Of a stretch of DNA of 64,000 nt, positions 1 to 7,697 are shown one piece after another (position 1 is the first letter of the stretch; the number at the start of each line of letters is the position of its first letter). A program made the position numbers and the translations under genes. Under the pieces are notes generated by a model. That model was given only the letters and a program-made list of their open reading frames with translations. It ran no database searches and was not told where the DNA came from. The DNA is from Arthrobacter sp. ERGS1:01 (GTDB taxonomy: Bacteria > Actinomycetota > Actinomycetes > Actinomycetales > Micrococcaceae). Where the stretch lies: the NCBI RefSeq assembly GCF_001281315.1, contig NZ_CP012479.1, forward strand, positions 3,224,001 to 3,288,000. Direction: 5' to 3'.

Positions 1-276
1 GCCCTGACCCAGCGCGAGGCATCCATCACCTACCCGTCGGGACGGATCACCCTGCCGGGGTTGGTGCCCGAGGCGCGCTACCGCGTGGCCCTGTCCCATC
101 CGCTGGACGAGGAAGTCGGCAACGGCCAGTCCCCCCTGGCGTGGCCCCTGCACGACTGCGTGCTTTCCGGCGTCGTCCTGGACAGTGTGGGTCTCCAGTC
201 CCCCGTCCTCTTCCCCGAACAATCCGTCCTCATCACGCTCACCAGGGTCGACGCCGATCCTGCGCGGGCCATCTAA
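1..276 (+). CDS. Alpha-galactosidase (GH36), C-terminal fragment
   Basis: This is the last 91 codons of a gene that begins before the window; the reading frame is open from base 1 to the TAA at 274-276. The visible part looks like the beta-sandwich C-terminal domain of GH36 alpha-galactosidases, with ARYRVALSHPLDE near the middle and the typical ending VGLQSPVLFPEQSVLITL. The catalytic barrel lies outside the window, so the family call rests on this domain alone. The next gene's ribosome-binding site AGGAG overlaps the stop region, so it is the first visible member of an operon with a sugar importer and a GH13 alpha-glucosidase. That context suits release of galactose from raffinose- or melibiose-type sugars. 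A different glycosidase with a similar sandwich domain is possible. Confidence 0.72.
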   Translation, partial: ALTQREASITYPSGRITLPGLVPEARYRVALSHPLDEEVGNGQSPLAWPLHDCVLSGVVLDSVGLQSPVLFPEQSVLITLTRVDADPARAI

Positions 277-285
277 GGAGTGAGC

Positions 286-1596
286 ATGAAAACACCACCA
301 CGCCCCGTCCCCGCGCCCTGGCGAAGGCCGGCCAAGGCCGTGGCAAGCGCCGCCGTCGTGATTGCCCTGGCACTGGGCCTTGGCGGTTGCGGCAGCGCCG
401 GCGACGGCCGCATCAAGCTGGACTTCTTCCAGTTCAAGCCCGAGGCCGTGGCCCAGTTCAACAAGATCGTGGCCGACTTCGAGGCGGCAAACCCGAACAT
501 CGACATAGTTGTCAACAACTCCCCGGACCCGGACACCGCCATCCGGACGCTGCTGGTCAAGGACCGCACGCCGGACGTCATGACCCTCAACGGCAACGGC
601 AACTTCGGCGACCTGGCCAAGGCCTGCGTGTTTGCCGACCTCTCCGACATGCCCTCAGCCAAGCGGGTCACGCCCGCCGTGCAGGGCATCCTGAACGGGC
701 TGGGCACCTGCCACAACAACCAAACGAACGGGCTGCCGTTCGCCAACAATGCCAGCGGCATCCTGTACAACCCCGAAATCTTTGCCAAGTACGGCGTGCA
801 GGTCCCGCAAACCTGGGATGAACTGATCGCGGCCGCGGACACGTTCAAGGCCCACGGCGTCAACCCGTTCTTCATGACGCTCAAGGATGCCTGGACGGTA
901 CTGCCGTCCTTCGTGAACCTGGCCGGAAACCTCATGCCGAAGGACTTCTTCGGGAACGTCGGCACGTCCGGGTGGACAGCGGCGAACGGCACCAACAGTT
1001 TTGAAAAGGACGGCAGCGACGCCGCGACGAAACTCCTCAAGCTCTTCAGCTACGCCCAGGCCGGGGCGGCCAGTGCCGGCTACAACGACGGCAATGCCGC
1101 CTTCGGTGCCGGCAAATCCGCCATGTACCTGCAGGGCAGCTTCGCGATCCCGGCCATCCGCGCCTCAAACCCGAAGGCCGCGATCAAGTCCTTCCCCTAC
1201 CCCACCACGAACGAGCCCGCCAAGAACGTCCTGGTCTCCGGCGTCGACGTGACCCTGGCGATCGGCAAGGACACCAAGCATCCGGCCGAGGCCAAGAAGT
1301 TCGTCGAGTACCTGATGTCCAAGCCCGTGCTCGACTACTACGCCAAGGCCCAGTCGTCCCTGACCCCGGTCCAGGACGCGGCACCGAGCACCGATCCGGG
1401 GCTCGCCGGCATGCAGGGCTTCTTCAACCAGGGGCGGGTCATCGGCTACTTCGACCACCACGTACCCGCCAGCATCCCGTTTCCGGCGATCTTGCAACAG
1501 TTCGTCCTTGACCGCAACGAATCGGGCTTCCTGTCCCGCATGGACCATGAATTTGAAAAGGTCGCCGCCCGCACCATCACCCGGAAAGGGGACTAG
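286..1596 (+). CDS. Sugar ABC transporter substrate-binding lipoprotein
   Basis: An extracytoplasmic solute-binding protein of the family-1 (MalE/MsmE) type, 436 aa, which would capture oligosaccharides and hand them to the two permeases encoded next. The N-terminus has basic residues, a hydrophobic segment (about 18-33) and the lipobox LGGC, so Cys35 should be lipidated and anchor the protein to the membrane. The body shows typical features such as LDFFQFKPEAVAQFNKI and DRTPDVMTLNGN. The ATG at 286 is preferred over the GTG at 280 because AGGAG (276-280) lies 5 nt upstream. Neighbouring alpha-galactosidase and alpha-glucosidase point to raffinose, melibiose, isomaltose or a related alpha-glucoside as ligand; this is inference. 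No ATPase is encoded nearby, so a shared MsiK-type ATPase is expected. Confidence 0.9.
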   Translation: MKTPPRPVPAPWRRPAKAVASAAVVIALALGLGGCGSAGDGRIKLDFFQFKPEAVAQFNKIVADFEAANPNIDIVVNNSPDPDTAIRTLLVKDRTPDVMTLNGNGNFGDLAKACVFADLSDMPSAKRVTPAVQGILNGLGTCHNNQTNGLPFANNASGILYNPEIFAKYGVQVPQTWDELIAAADTFKAHGVNPFFMTLKDAWTVLPSFVNLAGNLMPKDFFGNVGTSGWTAANGTNSFEKDGSDAATKLLKLFSYAQAGAASAGYNDGNAAFGAGKSAMYLQGSFAIPAIRASNPKAAIKSFPYPTTNEPAKNVLVSGVDVTLAIGKDTKHPAEAKKFVEYLMSKPVLDYYAKAQSSLTPVQDAAPSTDPGLAGMQGFFNQGRVIGYFDHHVPASIPFPAILQQFVLDRNESGFLSRMDHEFEKVAARTITRKGD

Positions 1597-1599
1597 ACC

Positions 1600-2529
1600 A
1601 TGACCACCACAGCGGCCAAGGCAATCAAGCCCCGCACCACCGCCGGCCTGCAACGCCGCCGCCCGTCCCGGGCCAACAAGACGTTCTACTGGATGGTTGT
1701 CCCCGCCCTCGTCCTGTTCGTGGTGCTGCACACCCTCCCCACCCTGACGGGCGTGTTCTTCAGCCTCACCAACTACGCCGGCTACGGCGAGTGGAACTTC
1801 GTGGGGCTCTCCAACTACGTGAACCTGTTCAAGGACGACCGCATCATGGCGTCCTACGGCTTCACGTTCCTGTTCGCCGTCACCACCACGATCGTGGTCA
1901 ACGTTGGCGCCCTGTTCGTCGCGATCCTGCTCAACTCCAAGATCAAGTTCCAGACCACGTTCCGCGGGATCTTCTTCATCCCCAACATTCTCTCCGTGCT
2001 CATTGTTGGCTACGTCTTCAACTACCTGCTCTCCAACAACCTGCCGCTCATCGGCCAGGCGCTGGGCATCAAGTGGCTCTCCACCTCCATCCTGGCCAAC
2101 CCGGACCTGGCCTGGGTGGGCATCGTCGGGGTGACCGCCTGGCAGTCCATCGCCTTCAGCGTCATCATCTACCTGGCCGGCCTGCAGACGGTTCCCGGCG
2201 AACTGTACGAGGCCGCCAGCCTCGATGGCGCCTCCCCGTGGCGCCAGTTCCGCTCCATCACGTTCCCGCTCATCTCCGGCTTCTTCACCATCAACATGGT
2301 GCTGGCATTGAAGGGCCTGTTGCAGGCCTTCGACCAAATCGTGGCGCTGACCAACGGCGGCCCCGGCACGTCCACCGAATCGGTGGCCATGGTCATCTAC
2401 CGCGGCGGCTTCCAGGGCGGCGAATACGGCTACCAAATGGCAAACTCCGTGGTGTACCTGGTGGTCATCGTGGTGCTGTCCCTACTGCAGATGCGCGTCC
2501 TTCAGCGCAAGGAGGCTGACTTCTCATGA
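1600..2529 (+). CDS. Sugar ABC transporter permease, MalF/MsmF type
   Basis: A membrane subunit of the sugar importer, 309 aa. A basic N-terminus of about 28 residues is followed by six predicted membrane segments. The EAA loop that contacts the ATPase is visible as YEAASLDGASPWRQFRSITF, followed by PL. The conserved NGGPGTSTE stretch near residue 255 is typical of MalF-like subunits. It starts 3 nt after the binding-protein stop and overlaps the next permease by 4 bp (ATGA), so translation of the two permeases is probably coupled. Substrate cannot be read from the permease itself. Confidence 0.93.
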   Translation: MTTTAAKAIKPRTTAGLQRRRPSRANKTFYWMVVPALVLFVVLHTLPTLTGVFFSLTNYAGYGEWNFVGLSNYVNLFKDDRIMASYGFTFLFAVTTTIVVNVGALFVAILLNSKIKFQTTFRGIFFIPNILSVLIVGYVFNYLLSNNLPLIGQALGIKWLSTSILANPDLAWVGIVGVTAWQSIAFSVIIYLAGLQTVPGELYEAASLDGASPWRQFRSITFPLISGFFTINMVLALKGLLQAFDQIVALTNGGPGTSTESVAMVIYRGGFQGGEYGYQMANSVVYLVVIVVLSLLQMRVLQRKEADFS

Positions 2530-3404
2530 GCACACTGACCCAAGACCCCACCATCCCGACGCCGGACACCTTGGCCAAGCCACGCCGTCGTTCCTCGGTA
2601 AACGTCCCTTTGACCCTGCTGGTGGCGGTGCTGTCGCTGACCGTGCTGATCCCGCTGTACTTCACCATCGTCACGGCCCTGAAGTCCTCCGACCAGCTCG
2701 GCGGCAACGGGCTGGCTCTGCCCACCAGCATCCACTTCGAGAACTTCTCCAACGCCTGGAAGCTGACCAACTTCCCGCACGCCCTGCTGATCTCCGGCAT
2801 TGTGACGGCGGCGGCCGTGGTCCTGACCATCCTGACCAACTCGCTGGTGGCCTACGCGATTGCCCGGAACATGCACCGCCCGTTCTTCAAGGCGCTGTAC
2901 TACTTCTTCATCGCCGCCTTGTTCGTGCCGTTCCCCATCATCATGCTGCCGGTGACCAAGGAAATGGCGATCCTTAACCTGGACAACCCGATCGGGCTGT
3001 TCCTGCTGTACACGGTCTACGGGCTGAGCTTCAACGTGTTTGTGTACACCGCGTTCATCAAGTCCATCCCGGCCGAACTGGAGGAGGCGGCCATCATGGA
3101 CGGGGCCAGCGTCTTCACCACGTTCCGGAAGGTCATCTTCCCGATCCTGACCCCCATCAACGCCACCGTGGGCATCCTGACCTGCCTGTGGGCGTGGAAC
3201 GACTTCCTGCTGCCGCTGGTGATCCTCTCCGACCCGGACACGCGCACCCTGCCGTTGGTCCAGTACGTCTTCCAGGGACAATTCAACACCGATTACACAA
3301 CAGCCTTTGCTTCCTACCTCATGGCCATGGCACCGTTGCTCTTGATCTACCTATTTGCCCAGCGCTGGGTCATCTCCGGCGTCATGAGAGGATCCATCAA
3401 ATAA
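2526..3404 (+). CDS. Sugar ABC transporter permease, MalG/MsmG type
   Basis: The second membrane subunit, 292 aa, with about six membrane segments and an EAA loop at ELEEAAIMDGASVFTTFRKV. The C-terminal YLFAQRWVISGVMRGSIK is the usual MalG-type ending. Its start overlaps the upstream permease stop and its own TAA shares one base with the ATG of the downstream glucosidase (TAATG), so the whole cassette is tightly packed and almost certainly one transcript. Confidence 0.93.
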   Translation: MSTLTQDPTIPTPDTLAKPRRRSSVNVPLTLLVAVLSLTVLIPLYFTIVTALKSSDQLGGNGLALPTSIHFENFSNAWKLTNFPHALLISGIVTAAAVVLTILTNSLVAYAIARNMHRPFFKALYYFFIAALFVPFPIIMLPVTKEMAILNLDNPIGLFLLYTVYGLSFNVFVYTAFIKSIPAELEEAAIMDGASVFTTFRKVIFPILTPINATVGILTCLWAWNDFLLPLVILSDPDTRTLPLVQYVFQGQFNTDYTTAFASYLMAMAPLLLIYLFAQRWVISGVMRGSIK

Positions 3405-5086
3405 TGAGCACCGATATTCCCTCCACCCATCCGGATGCCAACTGGTGGCGCCAGGCCGCCGTCTACCAGATCTACCCGCGCAGCTTCTCCGACGCCAACG
3501 GCGACGGCATGGGCGATTTGCCCGGTGTCACCGCCCGCATGGGGTACCTGTCCGAGCTGGGCATCGATGCGATCTGGCTCAGCCCGTTCTACCCCTCGGC
3601 GCTGGCCGACGGCGGCTACGACGTCGACGATTACCGCAACGTCGATCCCCGGCTGGGTTCGTTGGACGACTTTGACGCCATGGTGGCCGCCGCGCATGCC
3701 GCTGGCATCCGGGTCATCGTCGATGTGGTGCCCAACCACTCCTCGAACCGCCACGAGTGGTTCAAGGCCGCCCTGACTTCGGCGCCCGGCTCCCCCGAAC
3801 GGGCCCGCTACCAGTTCTTCGACGGGCTCGGGGCCGACGGCGAACTGCCGCCGTCCGACTGGCCCTCGCACTTTGGCGGGGGCGCCTGGACCCGTGTGGT
3901 GGAGCAGGCCGGCCCCAACGCCGGTTCACTCGGCCAGTGGTACCTGCACCTGTTCGCCACCGAACAGCCCGACTTCAACTGGGACCACCCGGAGGTGCGC
4001 GAGGACTTCCACACGACGCTGCGGTTCTGGGCGGACCGCGGCGTGGACGGCTTCCGCGTGGACGTGGCGCACGGCCTGGCGAAGGACATGTCCCTGCCGC
4101 TGCGCTCCAAGCCGGAGCTGGAAATCCTGGTCGACGACGGCACGGACCCGCTCTTTGACCGGGACGACGTGCACGAGATCTTTGCCGGCTGGCGCACCGT
4201 GCTCAACGAATACGATCCGCCCAAGGCCGCCGTGGCCGAGGCCTGGGTGCCGTTCACCGAGCGCCGGCTCAAGTACGCCCGCCCCACCGAGCTGGGCCAG
4301 GCGTTCAACTTCGATCTGTTGCAGGCGCCGTTCGACGCGGCCGAGTTCCGCTCGATCGCCGAAAAGTGCCTCGACGAGGCCGCGGCCTCCGGGGCGTCCT
4401 CCACCTGGGTGTTCTCCAACCACGACGTCATCCGCCATCCCTCCCGCTACGCCCTGCCCGACGGCAGCACCCTGGCCGACCTTGAGGCGTGGCTGCTGGC
4501 CGACGGCGCCACCCCGGTTCCGGACCTGCCGCGCGGCCTGCGCCGGGCCCGGGCCGCGACGCTGTTCATGCTGGGCCTGCCCGGTTCGGCGTACCTGTAC
4601 CAGGGCGAGGAACTGGGCCTCTTCGAGGTGGCGGACCTCCCCGCCGCTTCGCTGCAGGACCCCACCTGGTTCCGCACGCTCCACAAGGTCAAGGGCCGCG
4701 ACGGCTGCCGCGTGCCGCTGCCCTGGTCTTCGGGTGCCGCGAACTTTGGCTTTGGCGGCACGCCGTGGCTCCCCCAGCCTGCGTGGTTCGGCGAGCACGC
4801 CGCGGATGTGCAGGACGGCGTGGCCGGGTCAACGCTGGAGATGTACCGTTCGGCGCTGGACTGGCGGCGCAAGCTGCAGTCGGCGGAGTCGTTGGAATGG
4901 CTCAGCGAGCCCGGTGCGTCCGTGGTCCGCTACCGCCGCCCCAACGGCTGGGAGGTGCTCACCAACTTCGCCGCGGTGCCCGCCGCACTGCCGGCCGACG
5001 TCGATCCCGCCAAGGTGGTGCTCAGCTCCGGCGCATCGGCGGACGGCACCGTGGGCCCCGAGACGACCCTCTGGCTCGCCCCCTAA
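3404..5086 (+). CDS. GH13 alpha-glucosidase / oligo-1,6-glucosidase
   Basis: A cytoplasmic alpha-amylase-superfamily hydrolase of 560 aa with no signal peptide, expected to split imported alpha-glucosides (sucrose, maltose, isomaltose, or the sucrose part of raffinose). The N-terminal AVYQIYPRSFSDANGDGMGD is typical of the oligo-1,6-glucosidase group. Conserved regions are VDVVPNHSS, DGFRVDVAHG (nucleophile Asp220), VAEAWV (acid/base Glu279) and FSNHDVIRH (Asp341). The ATG at 3404 overlaps the permease stop; a longer open frame upstream is ignored. Exact specificity (GH13 subfamily 23, 29, 30 or 31) is not decidable by eye. Immediately after the stop TAA comes a TAG that also begins a 32-bp-period repeat array. 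Confidence 0.92.
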   Translation: MSTDIPSTHPDANWWRQAAVYQIYPRSFSDANGDGMGDLPGVTARMGYLSELGIDAIWLSPFYPSALADGGYDVDDYRNVDPRLGSLDDFDAMVAAAHAAGIRVIVDVVPNHSSNRHEWFKAALTSAPGSPERARYQFFDGLGADGELPPSDWPSHFGGGAWTRVVEQAGPNAGSLGQWYLHLFATEQPDFNWDHPEVREDFHTTLRFWADRGVDGFRVDVAHGLAKDMSLPLRSKPELEILVDDGTDPLFDRDDVHEIFAGWRTVLNEYDPPKAAVAEAWVPFTERRLKYARPTELGQAFNFDLLQAPFDAAEFRSIAEKCLDEAAASGASSTWVFSNHDVIRHPSRYALPDGSTLADLEAWLLADGATPVPDLPRGLRRARAATLFMLGLPGSAYLYQGEELGLFEVADLPAASLQDPTWFRTLHKVKGRDGCRVPLPWSSGAANFGFGGTPWLPQPAWFGEHAADVQDGVAGSTLEMYRSALDWRRKLQSAESLEWLSEPGASVVRYRRPNGWEVLTNFAAVPAALPADVDPAKVVLSSGASADGTVGPETTLWLAP

Positions 5087-5088
5087 TA

Positions 5089-5206
5089 GACGCGGTATCA
5101 CTTTTGGCGCGTTTCCGGCCGACGCGGTATCACTTTTGGCGCACCTCCGGCCAACGCGGTATCACTTTTGGCGCACTTTCCGCCGATGCGGTATCACCTT
5201 TGGCTG
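5089..5206 (+). repeat. Tandem array, four copies, 32-bp period
   Basis: Four copies of a 22-nt motif, GACGCGGTATCACTTTTGG plus CGC with small variation, begin at 5089, 5121, 5153 and 5185. The period is exactly 32 bp, leaving 10-nt spacers that are themselves similar (pattern xxTTCCGGCC or xxCTCCGGCC). The fourth copy diverges at its end and runs into a perfect hairpin. The first G belongs to a TAG directly behind the glucosidase stop. The same motif occurs at 6309-6362 and 62421-62620. Confidence 0.9.
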
Positions 5207-5226
5207 CGACCATCCCGGTCGCAGCC
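5202..5226 (+). terminator. Perfect 10-bp hairpin closing the repeat array
   Basis: GGCTGCGACC (5202-5211) pairs with GGTCGCAGCC (5217-5226) across the 5-nt loop ATCCC. It lies downstream of the sugar operon and could end its transcript, but no T-run follows, so intrinsic termination is uncertain. Confidence 0.45.
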
Positions 5227-5273
5227 AATGGTATCTGTCCGCCTGTGGATAACTTCCGGCGGAGAATCCAAAT

Positions 5274-6242
5274 GTGGGTCAAACTGGCTTCATGGCACCC
5301 GCAGAAGCATTGGGGATCCCCGAAATCCCGTTCACTTCCGCTGAAGCACGTGCGCGCGGACTGACGCGTGGCGACCTCAGGGGGCAGGGGGTCACGGGGA
5401 TCAGCCACGGTTTGTACCGTCCGGACACATGGGATTTCGACGTGCGGGACGCGGCCCGGGCTCTCTGCACAGCCACGCCCGGCGCCTGGATTTCGCATTC
5501 CACAGCCGCCCGGTTGCACGAACTTGTCCTGCCGCCATGGTTGTCTGACTCCAATGAATTGCACTTCAGCAAGTCGCGGAACCTGCCGCAAATACGCCGA
5601 AAAGGCATCACCGGCCATCGCGTGACCGCCTTCAACGATGAAACGGAAAATGCCGGAGAGATCCGCCTCAGCACCCGGGCGCGTACGTGGCTTGACCTGG
5701 CAAAAACCCTGCCACTTCAGGACCTCGTGTGCATGGGCGACCAGCTCATTCGCATCCCACGGCCGGAATTCGAGGACCGTGAGGAACCCTTCGCCACCCT
5801 GGAATCGCTGCGGGCCATGGTGGGACGACACCGAAACTTGCAGGGCATTGTCCGGGCTCGGGAAGCCCTTGGGCTCATGCGTGTAGGCGCCGATTCACCC
5901 CCTGAAACACTCTTACGCCTGGCCATGGCCGACGCCGGCCTGCCGGAACCCGAGTTGCAGCTCACCCTCCGGGTGGCTCGTGGCGCCCCTTCGGCAGATG
6001 CCGGCTACCGGTCACGACGCATCGCCCTCCAGTACGACGGCGCCCATCACCTTGACGAGGTACAGCGGCACAGCGATCGGCGTAGGGACAAGGCCTTGGA
6101 AGCGGCCGGCTGGACCGTGCTGATCTTCACCGAGGAGGATCTCGCCGACCATTTTGAAACAGCGATCCGCCGCATCAAGACCGCTCTTCGACACGCCTGG
6201 ACGGATCCCGCCGTCGAGGCCGGTTTCGCTGACAGCAAATGA
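5274..6242 (+). CDS. DUF559-like protein of unknown function
   Basis: A 322-aa protein of a family common in Actinobacteria and usually annotated as hypothetical or DUF559-containing. The C-terminal third contains IALQYDGAHHLDEVQRHSD and KALEAAGWTVL, resembling the Vsr/PD-(D/E)XK-like endonuclease fold. The N-terminal part (SAEARARGLTRGDLRGQGV, then HSTAARLHEL) resembles the winged-helix region of AbiEi-type antitoxins. No partner toxin gene is adjacent. The GTG at 5274 has GGAG 9 nt upstream; the ATG at 5292 is an alternative with a weaker signal. It stands alone between two arrays of the 32-bp repeat. Function is not known; defence or DNA repair is only a guess from fold similarity. Confidence 0.75.
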   Translation: MGQTGFMAPAEALGIPEIPFTSAEARARGLTRGDLRGQGVTGISHGLYRPDTWDFDVRDAARALCTATPGAWISHSTAARLHELVLPPWLSDSNELHFSKSRNLPQIRRKGITGHRVTAFNDETENAGEIRLSTRARTWLDLAKTLPLQDLVCMGDQLIRIPRPEFEDREEPFATLESLRAMVGRHRNLQGIVRAREALGLMRVGADSPPETLLRLAMADAGLPEPELQLTLRVARGAPSADAGYRSRRIALQYDGAHHLDEVQRHSDRRRDKALEAAGWTVLIFTEEDLADHFETAIRRIKTALRHAWTDPAVEAGFADSK

Positions 6243-6267
6243 GCCCGGAAGAAAATGCCATTAAAGC

Positions 6268-6300
6268 AGAACGCTCCCCCACATAGTGGGAGAGCGTTCT
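6268..6300. terminator. Bidirectional terminator hairpin
   Basis: A 14-bp stem (6268-6281 with 6287-6300, one G-U pair, loop CATAG) sits between the convergent DUF559-like gene and ino1. T-runs are weak on both sides (TTTAAT on the minus strand). Confidence 0.7.
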
Positions 6301-6308
6301 GGATTAAT

Positions 6309-6362
6309 CGACCAAAGGTGATACCGCGTTCAAGGAAAACGCACCAAAGGTGATACGGCGTC
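6309..6362 (-). repeat. Two copies of the 32-bp-period repeat, minus orientation
   Basis: Read on the minus strand, 22-nt copies occupy 6362-6341 and 6330-6309, again exactly 32 bp apart. The first base of the first copy is the G of the ino1 stop codon TAG, so the motif reads TAGACGCCGTATCACCTTTG. Orientation is sense with respect to ino1, matching the relation of the array at 5089 to its upstream gene. Confidence 0.85.
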
Positions 6363-7441
6363 TAGATATCGCCGCGGATGAAGGCCTCAACCTTTTCGTG
6401 CGCAATGTCGTCCGCGTACTGCTCCGGCGGGGACTTCATGAAGTAGCTGGAGGCGGAGAGGATGGGTCCGCCGATGCCGCGGTCCAGGGCGATCTTCGCT
6501 GCACGGATGGCGTCGATGATGACACCGGCCGAGTTGGGCGAGTCCCATACCTCGAGCTTGTATTCCAGGGACACGGGGGCGTCGCCGAAGTTGCGGCCTT
6601 CGAGGCGGACGAAGGCCCACTTGCGGTCGTCGAGCCAGGCGACGTAGTCGGACGGACCGATGTGGACGTCGTCCTCGCTGAGCACGGCCGAGGTGTTGGA
6701 GGTGACGGCCTGGGTCTTGGAGATCTTCTTGGACTCGAGGCGCTCGCGCTCCAGCATGTTCTTGAAGTCCATGTTGCCGCCAACGTTGAGCTGGTAGGTG
6801 CGGTCCAGGACCACGCCGCGGTCTTCGAACAACTTCGCCATGACGCGGTGCGTGATGGTGGCGCCAATCTGGCTCTTGATGTCGTCGCCCACGATCGGAA
6901 CACCGGCAGCGGTGAACTTGTCGGCCCATTCCTTGGTGCCGGCAATGAACACGGGCAGGGCGTTGACGAAGGCAACGCCGGCGTCGATGGCGCACTGCGC
7001 GTAGAACTTGGCGGCGGCGTCGGAGCCCACCGGAAGATAGCAGACCATGACGTCGACCTTGGCGGCCTTCAGCGTGGCAACAATGTCCGCCGGCTCTTCA
7101 TCGGATTCCACGATGGTCTCGCGGTAGTACTTGCCCAGGCCGTCAAGGGTGTGTCCGCGGAGCACCGGAACGTCAAGGTTCGGCACATCGGCGAGCTTGA
7201 TGGTGTTGTTCTCGCTGGCGCCAATGGCGTCGGAGAGATCCAGGCCCACCTTCTTGCTGTCGACGTCGAACGCGGCCACGAACTGCACGTCGTTGACGTG
7301 GTACTGGCCAAACTCGACATGCATCAGGCCCGGCACCTTAACGGTCGGGTCGGCGTTTCGGTAGTACTGGACACCCTGCACCAGTGACGAGGCACAGTTT
7401 CCCACACCGACAATGGCAACCCGAATAGGATGATTGGACAC
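6362..7441 (-). CDS. ino1: Inositol-3-phosphate synthase
   Basis: A 359-aa enzyme that converts glucose 6-phosphate to 1L-myo-inositol 3-phosphate with bound NAD, the first step toward phosphatidylinositol and mycothiol in Actinobacteria. The N-terminus carries the nucleotide-binding motif [16 protein letters not shown]. Family signatures are [47 protein letters not shown] and the [14 protein letters not shown] block. The length fits the short prokaryotic (mycobacterial) type. The start is GTG at 7441 with AAGGAG 4 nt upstream. Its TAG stop is shared with the downstream repeat. No other mycothiol gene is in the window. Confidence 0.96.
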   Translation of the reverse strand: MSNHPIRVAIVGVGNCASSLVQGVQYYRNADPTVKVPGLMHVEFGQYHVNDVQFVAAFDVDSKKVGLDLSDAIGASENNTIKLADVPNLDVPVLRGHTLDGLGKYYRETIVESDEEPADIVATLKAAKVDVMVCYLPVGSDAAAKFYAQCAIDAGVAFVNALPVFIAGTKEWADKFTAAGVPIVGDDIKSQIGATITHRVMAKLFEDRGVVLDRTYQLNVGGNMDFKNMLERERLESKKISKTQAVTSNTSAVLSEDDVHIGPSDYVAWLDDRKWAFVRLEGRNFGDAPVSLEYKLEVWDSPNSAGVIIDAIRAAKIALDRGIGGPILSASSYFMKSPPEQYADDIAHEKVEAFIRGDI

Positions 7442-7697
7442 GGAACTCCTTCTAAAACTTACGCAAGGGTCCGGCTCTCACTTTTTCTCGGTGATGGGTC
7501 GACGCACGCCTTCACATTTTGCATAAAGACGCGGCGCACGGCTATTCGACCGGACCTGACGCCCCAACGGCGCCCTTAACCATTCTAGACAACTACCCCT
7601 GCCCCGATTTTGTTCCCCCAGGCAAGGATTGTCACTCACATTACATTTATCGCCCACGCTCGGGGCGTGGTGGGCAATGTCCTTGGTGCTGTGCTTG

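Noticed and set aside
1165..2436. 423-codon open frame on the minus strand
   Set aside because: Antisense to the binding protein and first permease; acidic, low-complexity and without similarity.
5089..5206. CRISPR-like regular spacing
   Set aside because: The spacers are only 10 nt, are similar to one another and no cas gene is nearby; this is a tandem repeat, not a CRISPR array.
3873..5252. 459-codon frame overlapping the GH13 gene
   Set aside because: Same strand, different frame, Arg/Pro/Ser/Thr-rich; the GH13 frame has all catalytic motifs.
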